64,000 bases of DNA. It comes from Paenibacillus sp. DCT19 (GTDB lineage: Bacteria; Bacillota; Bacilli; Paenibacillales; Paenibacillaceae). Below, piece by piece: positions 46,481 through 55,342 of this stretch. Positions within the stretch are counted from its first letter, which is position 1. Each line of letters starts with the position of its first letter. The notes under the pieces are model-generated. The model was not told the origin of the DNA. It made no database searches and worked only from the letters and a program-made list of their open reading frames with translations. The stretch spans positions 1,251,501 through 1,315,500 of the forward strand of contig NZ_CP029639.1 in assembly GCF_003268635.1 (NCBI RefSeq), in the 5' to 3' direction. The position numbers and the translations under genes are program-made.

Positions 46481-46832
46481 ACAGTGACGGGGATCTGAAG
46501 GGGAAGGGTTCTCCCCAAGGCTAGTGCTTTGCGTTCAATCTGACTTGACCAGACAGAAATGATGGAATATATTAGAAAAAGGGTTGGGTTCGAGAATGAA
46601 TGGTATCATTCGCCCGAACCCAGAGAACGGCTGATGTGGGAAGCACCCGCAGGAATAGGCAGATTGCCTATCTTGCGGGTGCTTTTTTGTCGTTTCAGCC
46701 GTTTCATACCAGGCATATATCGGTTGAACGTCATACTTTTTCATTCAACTTATATAGCCAGATCACATAGAAAGGAGTTCATTATGTAATGATGCATAGT
46801 TTCAAGTCGGAGAGAACGAAGGGGAGAAGGCA
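46481..46832. other. Gene-free region with terminator
   Basis: 352 bp. Apart from the strong terminator at 46641 it contains AAAGGAG (about 46772) followed by ATGATG at 46790, a well-placed start that would join the next gene if one G were missing at 46821-46824. Confidence 0.45.
46641..46689 (+). terminator. Terminator of the first GntR-ABC operon
   Basis: Very stable hairpin: AAGCACCCGCA / TGCGGGTGCTT with an inner ATAGGCA / TGCCTAT stem, followed by TTTTTT. Confidence 0.9.
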
Positions 46833-48002
46833 GTGCACGAAGAAAGGCACGAACCGAGGTCAAGGCTGAAGAGGGAAGTTAGATACCAACCAAGACAAGG
46901 ATCAAAGGAAGAACTAAAGGAAGAACTAAAGGAAGAACTAAAGCAAGAACTAAAGCAAGAACTAAAGCAAGAACTAAAGCAAGAACTAAAGCGCGAAGCT
47001 ATGTACGCACCCAGGCAAATACCAAAGAGCAAAGCTAGGCACGGAGTAAATCATGAAGCAAGTTATGGAGTAAGTCATCGAGCGATGGACAAGGTGCCTG
47101 GTGAAACGATGGACAAGCTCCCACAGGGAGCAATCGCAGACATAAGCACTGCTGGTCGTCCGGAGACAAAGCGGATAACTTTCCTGCGTTTACTTGTCCC
47201 ACTAGTAATTTTGTTTAGCTTGATCCTAAACCTCAGCTTGCCTGCAACAACCGAGGCGGCAGGGATTGAACTGGGGGTCACTGCACAGAAGGCCTGGAAC
47301 GATGTATTAAACAAAGCAGATCGCCAGACAAAAGCATCCTTGCAGCGAGCCTATGAGAATGTGGGGAGCTTGGAAGGACAGGGGAAGACGTGGGAGCAAA
47401 AAACGAAAGCACTCCATACGTCCAACATGGCAGAGCTCAAACGACTGCAGGCGAGCATACGGCAGACTGATGAGAAGAAGATATCGTCGTTAACGCAGTC
47501 TTTGGAACGTACCCAAGCTCGATACGAACCGTTATTTGCCCTTTACACCGCGGTAAATAAACAGCTGGATGCAGCCCGAGCGACGAAGAACAAGGAATGG
47601 ACAGCGGTTGTTCGTGCCCAAGCAGATACATTGAAGCCAGCTGTGCAACTGGCTAGGGAAGAAATCCGAATGAAGAAAAGCGAGCTTGCTGAAGCGCGTA
47701 AACGGAAAAATACAGAAATCAAACGTTTGCGCAGTATGTTATCAGGTGCTGATTCGGTAAAAAGGCAAATTCAAACAGCCAAAAAACAAGTTTCGCTAAC
47801 AAAAGAACGTTACTCAAATGCACTGAAACAATTCAAGCAGAGTCTCAAGCAAACCCAACCTTCACGTGTGCTAAGTTCATTGAATCAACTTGTCTCGGCG
47901 ACAGAGAAGTGGACAAGTACGAAACAGCATGTGTACACGTTAGAGGAGAAGGTAAGCAATCACTATACTAAAGTCAATCAAGAATTGGCGAAAAGGAAGT
48001 AA
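46833..48002 (+). CDS. Membrane/exported coiled-coil protein with KEEL/KQEL repeats
   Basis: 389 residues from GTG 46833 (GGGGAGAAG upstream). Residues about 26-53 are seven or more tandem four-residue units KEEL/KQEL encoded by a 12-bp DNA repeat. A basic segment follows, then a single hydrophobic helix (about 119-142: LLVPLVILFSLILNL) ending in ATTEAAG, a signal-peptidase-like site. The remaining 240 residues are Lys/Glu/Gln-rich predicted coiled coil. I do not recognise a family. The mature part may be exported, leaving an unusually long (about 115-residue) charged cytoplasmic tail. If one G is missing at 46821-46824, the real start is ATG 46790 or 46793, with AAAGGAG upstream, adding about 14 residues. 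Confidence 0.7.
   Translation: MHEERHEPRSRLKREVRYQPRQGSKEELKEELKEELKQELKQELKQELKQELKREAMYAPRQIPKSKARHGVNHEASYGVSHRAMDKVPGETMDKLPQGAIADISTAGRPETKRITFLRLLVPLVILFSLILNLSLPATTEAAGIELGVTAQKAWNDVLNKADRQTKASLQRAYENVGSLEGQGKTWEQKTKALHTSNMAELKRLQASIRQTDEKKISSLTQSLERTQARYEPLFALYTAVNKQLDAARATKNKEWTAVVRAQADTLKPAVQLAREEIRMKKSELAEARKRKNTEIKRLRSMLSGADSVKRQIQTAKKQVSLTKERYSNALKQFKQSLKQTQPSRVLSSLNQLVSATEKWTSTKQHVYTLEEKVSNHYTKVNQELAKRK
46909..46992 (+). repeat. 12-bp minisatellite inside the coiled-coil gene
   Basis: Seven near-identical units of AAGAACTAAAGG or AAGAACTAAAGC. Since the unit is a multiple of three, changes in copy number keep the frame and only alter the number of KEEL/KQEL repeats. Confidence 0.85.
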
Positions 48003-48033
48003 GCATCATCAGGTGGAGTTGAGATGAAAACCA

Positions 48034-48077
48034 AAATAGCCATCTTCTTCTCCGCAAGCAGAGAGAGGATGGCTATA
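48034..48077 (+). terminator. Possible terminator of the coiled-coil gene
   Basis: Hairpin ATAGCCATC / GATGGCTAT with further pairing inside; only a weak T-rich tail follows. Confidence 0.5.
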
Positions 48078-48230
48078 ATTAAAGTTCATTTAGATCTTCA
48101 ACATTTACAAGTAGTAGCATTCATAGGATTAACAAAAGCAGTACTGCTAGCTCGACTTATTATTTCTATCGCTACGATTCTGTTATCCTAAGATGATTGA
48201 CTTCAATAAATTAAAGTCCGAATTACAAAC

Positions 48231-49424
48231 TTATAGCGACACTTGGCTAAGCGAATTGATCCAAGTCGTTAGTCTACGCATCGCTTCTTCAACCGTAACG
48301 CGTGGACATGCAACGTTCATTCGCATAAATCCAGTACCCTCTGTACCGAAGAAAATACCATCGTTAAGGGCAATCTTTGCCTCGTTCAGTAAAGCACTGT
48401 TTAGCTCTTCTTGATTAATGTCCAGTTTACTAAAGTCAAGCCATAACAGATACGTTGCGTCTGGCAGAAATACCCCGAGTTGAGGGATATGCTCTGCCGC
48501 ATATTGCTGTACATATTCCATATTTCCGCGGACATATGCGAGACACTCATCCAACCAGTCTGCACCACCTCTATATGCTGCTTCGGTAGCTGTTGCGCCT
48601 AAAGTACTGATGCTGGACAGTCCCATCATTTTGACTCCCTGCATAAATGATTCTCGTAGCTTGGCATTTGGAATAATGATATTGGATGTGCAGAGCCCCG
48701 GAATGTTGAAGGTTTTGCTTGGCGCTGTACAGATGATGCTTTGCTGAGCAATCGCATCTGAGATGAGAGATAACGGTGTGTGAGTACCTGGCTGATGGAC
48801 CAGATCGGCATGAATCTCATCGGAAACAATCAGTACATCATATCTAACACATAGAGCAACTAGTTCTTCCAACTCATGGCGACTCCATACCGTTCCTAAT
48901 GGATTATGGGGACTGCATAGAATCAGCATTTTGACCCGACCTGTCTGGAAGCAGGATTCGAGATGTTCTAGATCCATCGTATAGTGACCATTCGTTCCTT
49001 TTAATGGATTAGTCATAAGCTCTCGGTCTTGTCCACGTACGACTTCATAGAAGGGAGCATATACGGGCGTTTGAATAACGACTGCATCACCTGGTGCGGT
49101 GAATCGTTGCACAGCAATGCTTAACGCTGGCACGATACCAGGAGTAAACACGATCCATTCCTTCTGGATGCTCCAGTGGTGTCTGCGCTCCATCCATCCT
49201 ACCACGGCCTCATGATATGAATCCGTACGCACGGTATAACCGAAGACGCCATGTTCCACACGGGATTGCAGCGCCTGAATTACCGATGGCGGGGCAGCAA
49301 AATCCATGTCGGCTACCCACATCGGCAGTGCCTCGGTAACACCGAAAATTTCCTCTAGTGCGTCCCATTTTTCCGACCCTGTTTCAAGACGATGAATTGA
49401 CTCAGCAAAGTTATATTTGTTCAT
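48231..49424 (-). CDS. PLP-dependent cystathionine beta-lyase, PatB/MalY family
   Basis: About 397 residues from ATG 49424 (AAAGGGGG nine bases upstream). Fold type I aminotransferase-like: WDALEEIFGVTEALPMWVADMDF, FGYTVRTDSYHEAVVGWM, LILCSPHNPLGTVW (PLP Asn), VLIVSDEIHADLV (PLP Asp) and TAPSKTFNIPGL with the Schiff-base Lys. The opening MWVADMDF motif is typical of PatB/MalY C-S lyases, which split cystathionine or cysteine conjugates to pyruvate, ammonia and a thiol. MalY also modulates maltose regulation in enterics; no such link is visible here. Confidence 0.93.
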   Translation of the reverse strand: MNKYNFAESIHRLETGSEKWDALEEIFGVTEALPMWVADMDFAAPPSVIQALQSRVEHGVFGYTVRTDSYHEAVVGWMERRHHWSIQKEWIVFTPGIVPALSIAVQRFTAPGDAVVIQTPVYAPFYEVVRGQDRELMTNPLKGTNGHYTMDLEHLESCFQTGRVKMLILCSPHNPLGTVWSRHELEELVALCVRYDVLIVSDEIHADLVHQPGTHTPLSLISDAIAQQSIICTAPSKTFNIPGLCTSNIIIPNAKLRESFMQGVKMMGLSSISTLGATATEAAYRGGADWLDECLAYVRGNMEYVQQYAAEHIPQLGVFLPDATYLLWLDFSKLDINQEELNSALLNEAKIALNDGIFFGTEGTGFMRMNVACPRVTVEEAMRRLTTWINSLSQVSL

Positions 49425-49994
49425 TAACATGTTCCCCCTTTTAGTTCCGTTCAGTTCGACCACATTCGACAGATTATTATCTAATAAAATAAGTTTTTCT
49501 GCAACTTGAACTCATGCATTACATGGTGGGTCAGTATTGCACGACATGGGCGTTACTCCGCGGAGGAAAACACATAGTAATTAGGGAGTGTCTGAAAACC
49601 CCGAAGGACGCAGATTTTGCCAAATTTTCGTTCCAAGCCAGGGAGTTTTCCGCAGGCGTGCCGGGGTACGTCAAGGGAAAGTGACGCAGCAGGGGGCGAA
49701 AAGGGAGTAAAAGAAGCACTTCAGCGAGTTTTCAGACACGACCTAGTATGACCATGGTTATAGTTGCTAATTCGGGACTTTTATCATGGTACATGTTTGC
49801 CTAGCGAGGGGCTATATATTGTTAGAAAAGACTATTTTAATACTCCCGGAGACCTGTTTTAGTGATAAATGGGTTCACAAGCTGTGATCAGATGGTATTA
49901 TGATTCCATTCTTTGGTTTAACAACGTATTAACATCAACCAATGCTATGTAATTGGTAATGGCATCAATATACTCATTGAGGAGGTTTCGCAGG
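49425..49994. other. 570-bp gene-free region with a repeat element
   Basis: It lies between divergent genes. A 165-bp element with inverted ends (next entry) occupies the centre. The rest is AT-rich; GAGGAGG at about 49980 serves the next gene. No other structure noticed. Confidence 0.5.
49582..49746 (+). mobile_element. MITE-like element with TGTCTGAAAAC ends
   Basis: The left end TAGGGAGTGTCTGAAAAC and the right end GTTTTCAGACACGACCTA are inverted copies (14 of 18 positions, with a perfect core TGTCTGAAAAC). The 130-bp interior is more GC-rich than the flanks and has no coding potential. It is unrelated in sequence to the GTTCAAAAAG family. Only one copy is present in the window. Confidence 0.65.
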
Positions 49995-50681
49995 ATGAAG
50001 AGTAAAAAATGGATCGTTACAGCCGGGGTACTTGGCATGGTGCTGACTGGTTCAGCGGGAGTGTATGCAGGTACTCAATTAGAAACAATCAAAGCATACC
50101 TGAATCATGGCTTAGCTATTGAGGTGAACGGGCAGAAGTTCACGCCAACAGGAGAGCAGGGAAAGAAGCTGGCTCCGATTACTTATCAAGGCAGTACATA
50201 CCTACCGGTACGCTCTATAGCAGAGGCATTGAACACAGAAGTTAAGTATGATTCACAGAGCAACAAGGTAAGCATTGGTTCAGCTAGTTCATCTGGTGCG
50301 CCAACTACAGGAAACAATGGGACTACAGCTCCGTCAACAGGAACCAATACACAGGCTCAAGGTGTGAAATCTAAATACCTGCCGGCTGATTTCCCATTGC
50401 CTAAAGATGCGAAGACCATCTCCCTTGTGGAGAACGTGATGGATGGTAAGAAAAAGGTGAGTCTGACCTATAGCACAAAAGAGACACTAACTGTCCTTGG
50501 AGCATCATATCGGGACTACTATGAGACCAAAAATCTTACGCAAAACATCCAAGACTTAGGTGCTGACGATTTCAGCATCGTGGGACGTGCGGATGGAAAA
50601 TTTGCTGTAACGATCACCGGCTCACCCTCCAACATTAACGAGGGGGATAATGAGGTAACGGTAGTGTGGGGAGAAGAGTAG
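49995..50681 (+). CDS. Secreted protein with copper-amine-oxidase stalk domain
   Basis: 228 residues from ATG 49995, after GAGGAGG. Signal peptide about 1-27 (ending VYAG). Residues 40-95 form a stalk domain: IEVNGQKFTPTGEQG, ITYQGSTYLPVRSIAEALNT. A Gly/Thr/Ser linker leads to a C-terminal domain (about 130-228) starting SKYLPADFPLPKDAKTISL, which I do not recognise. Probably wall-associated; role unknown. Confidence 0.85.
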   Translation: MKSKKWIVTAGVLGMVLTGSAGVYAGTQLETIKAYLNHGLAIEVNGQKFTPTGEQGKKLAPITYQGSTYLPVRSIAEALNTEVKYDSQSNKVSIGSASSSGAPTTGNNGTTAPSTGTNTQAQGVKSKYLPADFPLPKDAKTISLVENVMDGKKKVSLTYSTKETLTVLGASYRDYYETKNLTQNIQDLGADDFSIVGRADGKFAVTITGSPSNINEGDNEVTVVWGEE

Positions 50682-50724
50682 AGTAAGTAGAGAATCGTCG
50701 GAAGCAGTCTAGACCACGGGATGT

Positions 50725-50790
50725 TCCCTTTGGAGATGGGAGTCCAAAATAATGGGGACCACAGCCATTGTGTTCGTTAGTGTTAACCCG
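50725..50790 (+). repeat. Intergenic repeat, third copy
   Basis: CCCTTTGGAGATGGGAGTCC, AAAATAATGGGGACCACAGC and CATTG parallel the core of the copy at 19780-19927 (CCCTTTGAAGAAGGGAG.., ..TGGGGATAACAGC, GATTGG). Confidence 0.5.
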
Positions 50791-50814
50791 GAGTGCTTGA
50801 ATACTGCCAACATC

Positions 50815-50862
50815 GAAAAACCACGTGGAGGTCATCACACAGATGACTTCACGTGGTTTTTT
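50815..50862. terminator. Bidirectional terminator
   Basis: Stem AAACCACGTGGAGGTCATC / GATGACTTCACGTGGTTT with one mismatch; AAAAA before and TTTTTT after. It separates converging genes. Confidence 0.88.
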
Positions 50863-50918
50863 GGTGAGGGTATTTTTTACAGGTAGCATCACTCGTTGCT
50901 CGGTTCCGAACTTACGAT

Positions 50919-52922
50919 TTAGAGGTGCTCGTTAAACCAACCCGCAATATGCTCAAGCCGGCGGACTCTCAGATGTGGATGTCCTCCTCTGGACAATTCA
51001 TGATTAGCACCCGGGAAACGAACGAGACGTGTCGTCTGTCGACGTCGCTTCAAGGCAATATATAATTGTTCAGCTTGTTCGATCGGGCATCGTAAATCCT
51101 GCTCTCCATGCAGAATAAGTAGTGGGGTTGTTACATTGCCTACATAGGCTAGTGGAGAGTGCTTCCATAATTTCTCTGTATCATCCCAAGCGTTGCCGCC
51201 AATCTGATCCTCTGTGAAGAAATATCCGATGTCGCTGACGCCGTAGAAAGAGAGCCAGTTGGATATGGAGCGTTGTGTGACGGCGGCTTTGAAACGGTCG
51301 GTATGTCCAACAATCCAGTTGGTCATAAAGCCACCATAACTGCCACCGGTAACACCTAGGCGAGTCTCGTCGATAAAGTCATATTGACCAAGGGCATAAT
51401 CAACAGCTTCCATCAGATCACGGTAATCACCGCCGCCATAATCTCCACGGCAGGCATTCACGAATTGTTGTCCGTAACCAAGCCCTCCACGAGGGTTAAG
51501 ATACAATACAGCATACCCTTGTGCGGCAAGGATCTGGAATTCATGCATGAAGGTAAAGCCATACATCATATGTGGTCCACCATGGATTTCAAGAATCGTT
51601 GGGATTTTGACCCCATCGACCACTCCCTGTGGTTTAATAATCCATCCTTGTAGCCGGAGGCCATCCGAAGAGTCAAACCAGAATGTTTCTGGTGAACTAA
51701 GTTGGATCTGTTCGGTCAACTGTGGGTTACTATGTGTGAGCTGAATAGGCTGAGCTTCGATGGCATCCGGTTCAGGATAGAGAAAGAGATCCCCCGGACT
51801 CAACACATCAGCCACGGCTGCAACAATCTGTCCATCTGTAAGTTCAACGAATTGATAGAATTCTTTTTCGGCCGGTAAAATATAACCTGACTCGCCGCCA
51901 TCTCTTGCAAATTTGGCAATCCGAACACTGCCCTCGATCGTTACGAGGCAAAGGATTGACGAACCGTCACGGCTGAATACAGGCCCCGTAGTAATTAAAT
52001 GGGAGCGCATATCCCCAACGAGACTGTGGCTACACTGCACATCCCAATCTGAATTAAGACACGCTAGCTCACCGCCCGCGTGGGGGAGTGAATATAATTT
52101 GATAAGCGTAGCATTGTGATAGGAACGGTCACTGGCGAGTAGTGCAATGGATTGTCCATCCGGTGCATACGTAAGACGGTAGAATGAATATCCTTCCGGC
52201 GTCAGTTGCTCGATCGCTGTTCCGTCAGGTTTGGCGCGATATACATGGTTGGTTAGACTGTAATCGTTATGATCTTCGCCTTCTTCTGGCATCTGGGTAA
52301 TCCAAGCGATGCTAGATCCATCCGGTGACCATGCATACTCTCCAACATCGTAGTGGCCTGAGGTTATCTGCGTAGCTTCTCCACCTTCAAGCGGGATATA
52401 GAATAGATGGTTGCGTCTGCCGTTCCATAATCCACCTTGATCTGATTTCATCCGAATGCGATCCACAATATGCTCTTGCAGCAATTTGTTTTCTACGGAA
52501 TCTTCTATGTCCTTATCGTCCTCAGCTTGCTCATCCACGGAGGATTTAACGAGCAAGGCTTGTCCGTCTGGTGACCAGAGCATCGAACTAACCCCATGCT
52601 TTAGATGACTTAACATTCTAGCCTCTCCACCATCGGATGCAATGAGCCAAACTTGGGTCTTCCCATCCTGTTCCCGTAAAAAGGCAAGCTGTGATCCATC
52701 CGGCGACCAGGCAGGAGAATGATCCTTCTCCCCTGAAGTAAAGGGACGATCTTGGTGGCTCACGAGATCCAAAAGTCTCAGGTGGGATGAATAACCATCT
52801 CGGCTGTCATTCGTTTTTCGATTCACATACACCAGTTGTCTGCCTTGAGGAGATGGTGTTGGATCGTTGACCCAAGTGATCTGAAAGAGGTCTTCCGAAG
52901 TAATGCCACGTAAACTATTCAT
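50919..52922 (-). CDS. S9-family serine peptidase (acylaminoacyl-peptidase type)
   Basis: About 667 residues from ATG 52922 (GGGAGG seven bases upstream; the longer frame has no site). The N-terminal 400 residues are a WD40/TolB-like propeller with repeated WSPDG units (HSPAWSPDGSQLAF, YAWSPDGSSIAW). The C-terminal alpha/beta-hydrolase domain has the oxyanion HGGPHMMYG, nucleophile GGSYGGFM, Asp in HGEQDLRCP and His in PGANHELSRGG. It cleaves short peptides or N-acyl amino acids, in the cytoplasm as there is no signal peptide. Confidence 0.95.
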   Translation of the reverse strand: MNSLRGITSEDLFQITWVNDPTPSPQGRQLVYVNRKTNDSRDGYSSHLRLLDLVSHQDRPFTSGEKDHSPAWSPDGSQLAFLREQDGKTQVWLIASDGGEARMLSHLKHGVSSMLWSPDGQALLVKSSVDEQAEDDKDIEDSVENKLLQEHIVDRIRMKSDQGGLWNGRRNHLFYIPLEGGEATQITSGHYDVGEYAWSPDGSSIAWITQMPEEGEDHNDYSLTNHVYRAKPDGTAIEQLTPEGYSFYRLTYAPDGQSIALLASDRSYHNATLIKLYSLPHAGGELACLNSDWDVQCSHSLVGDMRSHLITTGPVFSRDGSSILCLVTIEGSVRIAKFARDGGESGYILPAEKEFYQFVELTDGQIVAAVADVLSPGDLFLYPEPDAIEAQPIQLTHSNPQLTEQIQLSSPETFWFDSSDGLRLQGWIIKPQGVVDGVKIPTILEIHGGPHMMYGFTFMHEFQILAAQGYAVLYLNPRGGLGYGQQFVNACRGDYGGGDYRDLMEAVDYALGQYDFIDETRLGVTGGSYGGFMTNWIVGHTDRFKAAVTQRSISNWLSFYGVSDIGYFFTEDQIGGNAWDDTEKLWKHSPLAYVGNVTTPLLILHGEQDLRCPIEQAEQLYIALKRRRQTTRLVRFPGANHELSRGGHPHLRVRRLEHIAGWFNEHL

Positions 52923-53235
52923 TCTATGTCCTCCCACCCTAATTTGAATGTATTTTCCTAACCTTTCCATTAATATTAACGGAAACGATAGAGCAGGACA
53001 ACGTCCATAAGCCATTGAAGTTCACTTATTTTCGATTATTCGTCGGTATAAAGGAATTGTCAGAATTGTGACGAATTCTACTGTTGAATAGTCACGAAAT
53101 TGACAAAAAAGTACTGCTTCTCCGTTTAGATAGACCTGAATACGTTTAATTAACAATGCTATTTATGCCACTTAATATAGATATATTCCTATGAGACCAA
53201 CTATTTTTTTGTCGCAATGAAGGGGGAAGACCGCA
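52923..53235. other. Divergent promoter region with interrupted palindrome
   Basis: 313 bp. At 53059-53104 GTCAGAATTGTGAC and GTCACGAAATTGAC form an imperfect inverted repeat about 130 bp upstream of the next gene; it could be an operator. GAAGGGGGAAG at about 53219-53229 is the next ribosome site. Confidence 0.35.
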
Positions 53236-53799
53236 TTGTCCACATCCTATGAACAACAACACGTAGAATACCCTAGCCGAAAACGCCTGGCGTGGCTTAC
53301 AGTAGGGTCAGCGATTTTCATTGCAGCCGGTTTATTCTTAATTCTTAGTAATTCAAAGGATTCTGGTGCTTCTACGATTTCATGTGTGGTTGGTATCGTT
53401 TCTATTTTGTTTTTTGGCTGTTGCCTCTGTTACATTCTGATGAAAATGATCAAGAAAGAGCCTTCATTTGTGGTGGATGAGGAGGGCTTTGTGGATTCAT
53501 CCTCCTATACTTCAGGTGGTTCCATTGCCTGGACAGATGTAGAGAATATTTTTATGTATGAGCTTATGGGACAACCTATGATTGGCGTTAAGCTGTGGGA
53601 TGAGAAGGCCTTTCTAGATCGCCAGACGGGTATCAAACGCAAACTAATGACCGTGAATACGAATATGGTGGATGCCACGATAAGCATAGCGCAGAGTAGT
53701 CTCACATTACCGTTAGATCAATTATATGTGATGATGGTGGGACGCTGGAAACGGGCCAATACGTCCGTTGCCAATCAACAACCGCCTGAACGAATTTAG
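53236..53799 (+). CDS. Membrane protein resembling the STM3941 family
   Basis: 187 residues, TTG start after AAGGGGGAAG. Two membrane helices (about 20-38 and 49-70), followed by a soluble domain starting FVVDEEGFVDSSSYTSGGSIAW, which looks like a small PH-like fold and is the hallmark of STM3941-type proteins. Function unknown. The aldo/keto reductase follows 39 bp later, possibly in one operon. Confidence 0.75.
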   Translation: MSTSYEQQHVEYPSRKRLAWLTVGSAIFIAAGLFLILSNSKDSGASTISCVVGIVSILFFGCCLCYILMKMIKKEPSFVVDEEGFVDSSSYTSGGSIAWTDVENIFMYELMGQPMIGVKLWDEKAFLDRQTGIKRKLMTVNTNMVDATISIAQSSLTLPLDQLYVMMVGRWKRANTSVANQQPPERI

Positions 53800-53838
53800 A
53801 TCATAATTCACAACGTAATCTGATGGGAGGTAATACGA

Positions 53839-54705
53839 ATGATTCAGGATCAGATCGCTCGTACAGTTCAACTGCCAGATGGAACAACCTTGCCTGCAAT
53901 TGGTCAAGGCACATGGTATATGGGTGAAAAGCATTCGAGCCGTACAAAGGAAGTTAGAGCCTTGCGAGATGGAATTGAACTTGGCATGACCCTGATCGAT
54001 ACCGCAGAGATGTACGCAGAAGGCGGGGCAGAAGAGGTGACGGGTGAAGCAATCGAGGGTTGTCGTGATGATGTGTTCCTGGTGTCGAAAGTGTATCCGC
54101 ATCATGCAGATCGGCAGCAGATGATTACAGCTTGCGAGAACAGCCTCCGGCGTCTAGGTACAGATCGGATAGACCTCTATTTGCTGCATTGGCGAGGAAG
54201 GGTTCCACTTGAAGAGACCGTCGAGGCGATGGAGCAACTGAAGCAAGCTGGCAAGATTCTGCGCTGGGGTGTATCTAATCTGGATACAGACGATATGCAG
54301 GAGTTATGGAACGTACCGGGCGGTAAACATTGTGCCGTAAATCAAGTGCTGTACCATGCTGCATCACGAGGCATTGAATATGATCTCTTACCATGGTTAC
54401 GAGAACGGCACGTTCCTGTGATGGCGTATTGTCCTCTTGCCCAAGGAGGCAGATTGCGTAAAGAATTACTTGAACATCCAGTCATCCAAGAGATTGCAGA
54501 AGCACGTAATGTAACAACTTCCCAGATTGCACTATCATGGGTTATCCGTGAAGGGGACGTTATTGCGATACCCAAAGCAGTCCAGCTAGAGCATGTGGCG
54601 GATAACGCCGCAGCGATGAATCTTGTATTGACACCAGAGGAAGAGGCACGGCTGAATGAGGTGTTCCCTGCACCACAACGGAAGGTTCCTTTGGACATCG
54701 TTTAA
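53839..54705 (+). CDS. Aldo/keto reductase
   Basis: 288 residues, complete. The catalytic tetrad is visible: Asp in TLIDTAEMYAEGG, Tyr in the same motif, Lys in FLVSKVYPHH and His in LYLLHWRG. The NADPH site follows as VIAIPKA. It reduces aldehydes or ketones; the relatives are general detoxification enzymes. ATG follows GGGAGG. Confidence 0.95.
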   Translation: MIQDQIARTVQLPDGTTLPAIGQGTWYMGEKHSSRTKEVRALRDGIELGMTLIDTAEMYAEGGAEEVTGEAIEGCRDDVFLVSKVYPHHADRQQMITACENSLRRLGTDRIDLYLLHWRGRVPLEETVEAMEQLKQAGKILRWGVSNLDTDDMQELWNVPGGKHCAVNQVLYHAASRGIEYDLLPWLRERHVPVMAYCPLAQGGRLRKELLEHPVIQEIAEARNVTTSQIALSWVIREGDVIAIPKAVQLEHVADNAAAMNLVLTPEEEARLNEVFPAPQRKVPLDIV

Positions 54706-54792
54706 TTGTTGTTACACCAAGATTGATATTTAGATATATCCGTGAATAGCTAGACGCATTAAGAAGTAGCTACGAGTACCTTAGTTACAGGA

Positions 54793-54826
54793 AGAGTAGA
54801 TCGTTTAGATCTGCTCTTTTTTTTGT
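54793..54826 (+). terminator. Terminator of the aldo/keto reductase
   Basis: Stem AGAGTAGATC / GATCTGCTCT, then eight T. Confidence 0.85.
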
Positions 54827-54861
54827 TTTTTCCCTAATCATAACAACCTAAAAAGATAGGC

Positions 54862-54890
54862 TTTACAATATCAGAACACTAGTGTACTAT
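54862..54890 (+). promoter_or_regulatory. Promoter of the second GntR-ABC operon
   Basis: TTTACA (54862-54867), 17 bp, TACTAT (54885-54890). ACACTAGTGT (54876-54885) inside the spacer is a perfect 10-bp palindrome and could be part of the operator. Confidence 0.6.
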
Positions 54891-54928
54891 GTAACTAACA
54901 CACCAACACAGAAAGGGGCGAGAGCTTT

Positions 54929-55342
54929 GTGAGTATGGAATTTGATAATAATTTACCAATCTATATACAGATCATGCAGTACATCAAGAAGCAGATTGTG
55001 ACCGGAACACTGCAAGCTGGAGATAAGATTCCTTCGGTACGTGAACTAGCGGCTGAACTACAGATTAATCCCAACACGGTACAACGCACGTTCCAAGAGC
55101 TGGAACGAGAAGAAGTGGTGGAAACGAGACGTGGGCTTGGAAGATATGTGACAAGTGAGGAGTCGAAGATTATGACGATCAAAAAAGAAATGGCTGGAGA
55201 ATTACTGGAGCGCTTCCTGACAGGTATGCAAGAACTCGGTATTGAGGAGCAGGACATTGTCTCGATTGTGGCAGATGCCGTTGCCGAAGGACAATCACAA
55301 CAGAATCATCCGGCTGGGAAGGGAGGCACGCAGCATGACTAA
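54929..55342 (+). CDS. GntR-family regulator, YtrA type (second)
   Basis: 137 residues; GTG 54929 or ATG 54935 are equally placed behind AAAGGGG. Winged helix: FDNNLPIYIQIMQYIKKQIV, QAGDKIPSVRELAAELQINP, NTVQRTFQELEREEVVE. Same subfamily as the regulator at 43194 but with a different recognition helix environment. It overlaps the ATPase gene by eight bases. Confidence 0.94.
   Translation: MSMEFDNNLPIYIQIMQYIKKQIVTGTLQAGDKIPSVRELAAELQINPNTVQRTFQELEREEVVETRRGLGRYVTSEESKIMTIKKEMAGELLERFLTGMQELGIEEQDIVSIVADAVAEGQSQQNHPAGKGGTQHD

Noticed and set aside
46802..47032. A minus-strand frame with FSSCFSSCFSS repeats
   Set aside because: It is only the antisense reading of the 12-bp minisatellite inside the coiled-coil gene.
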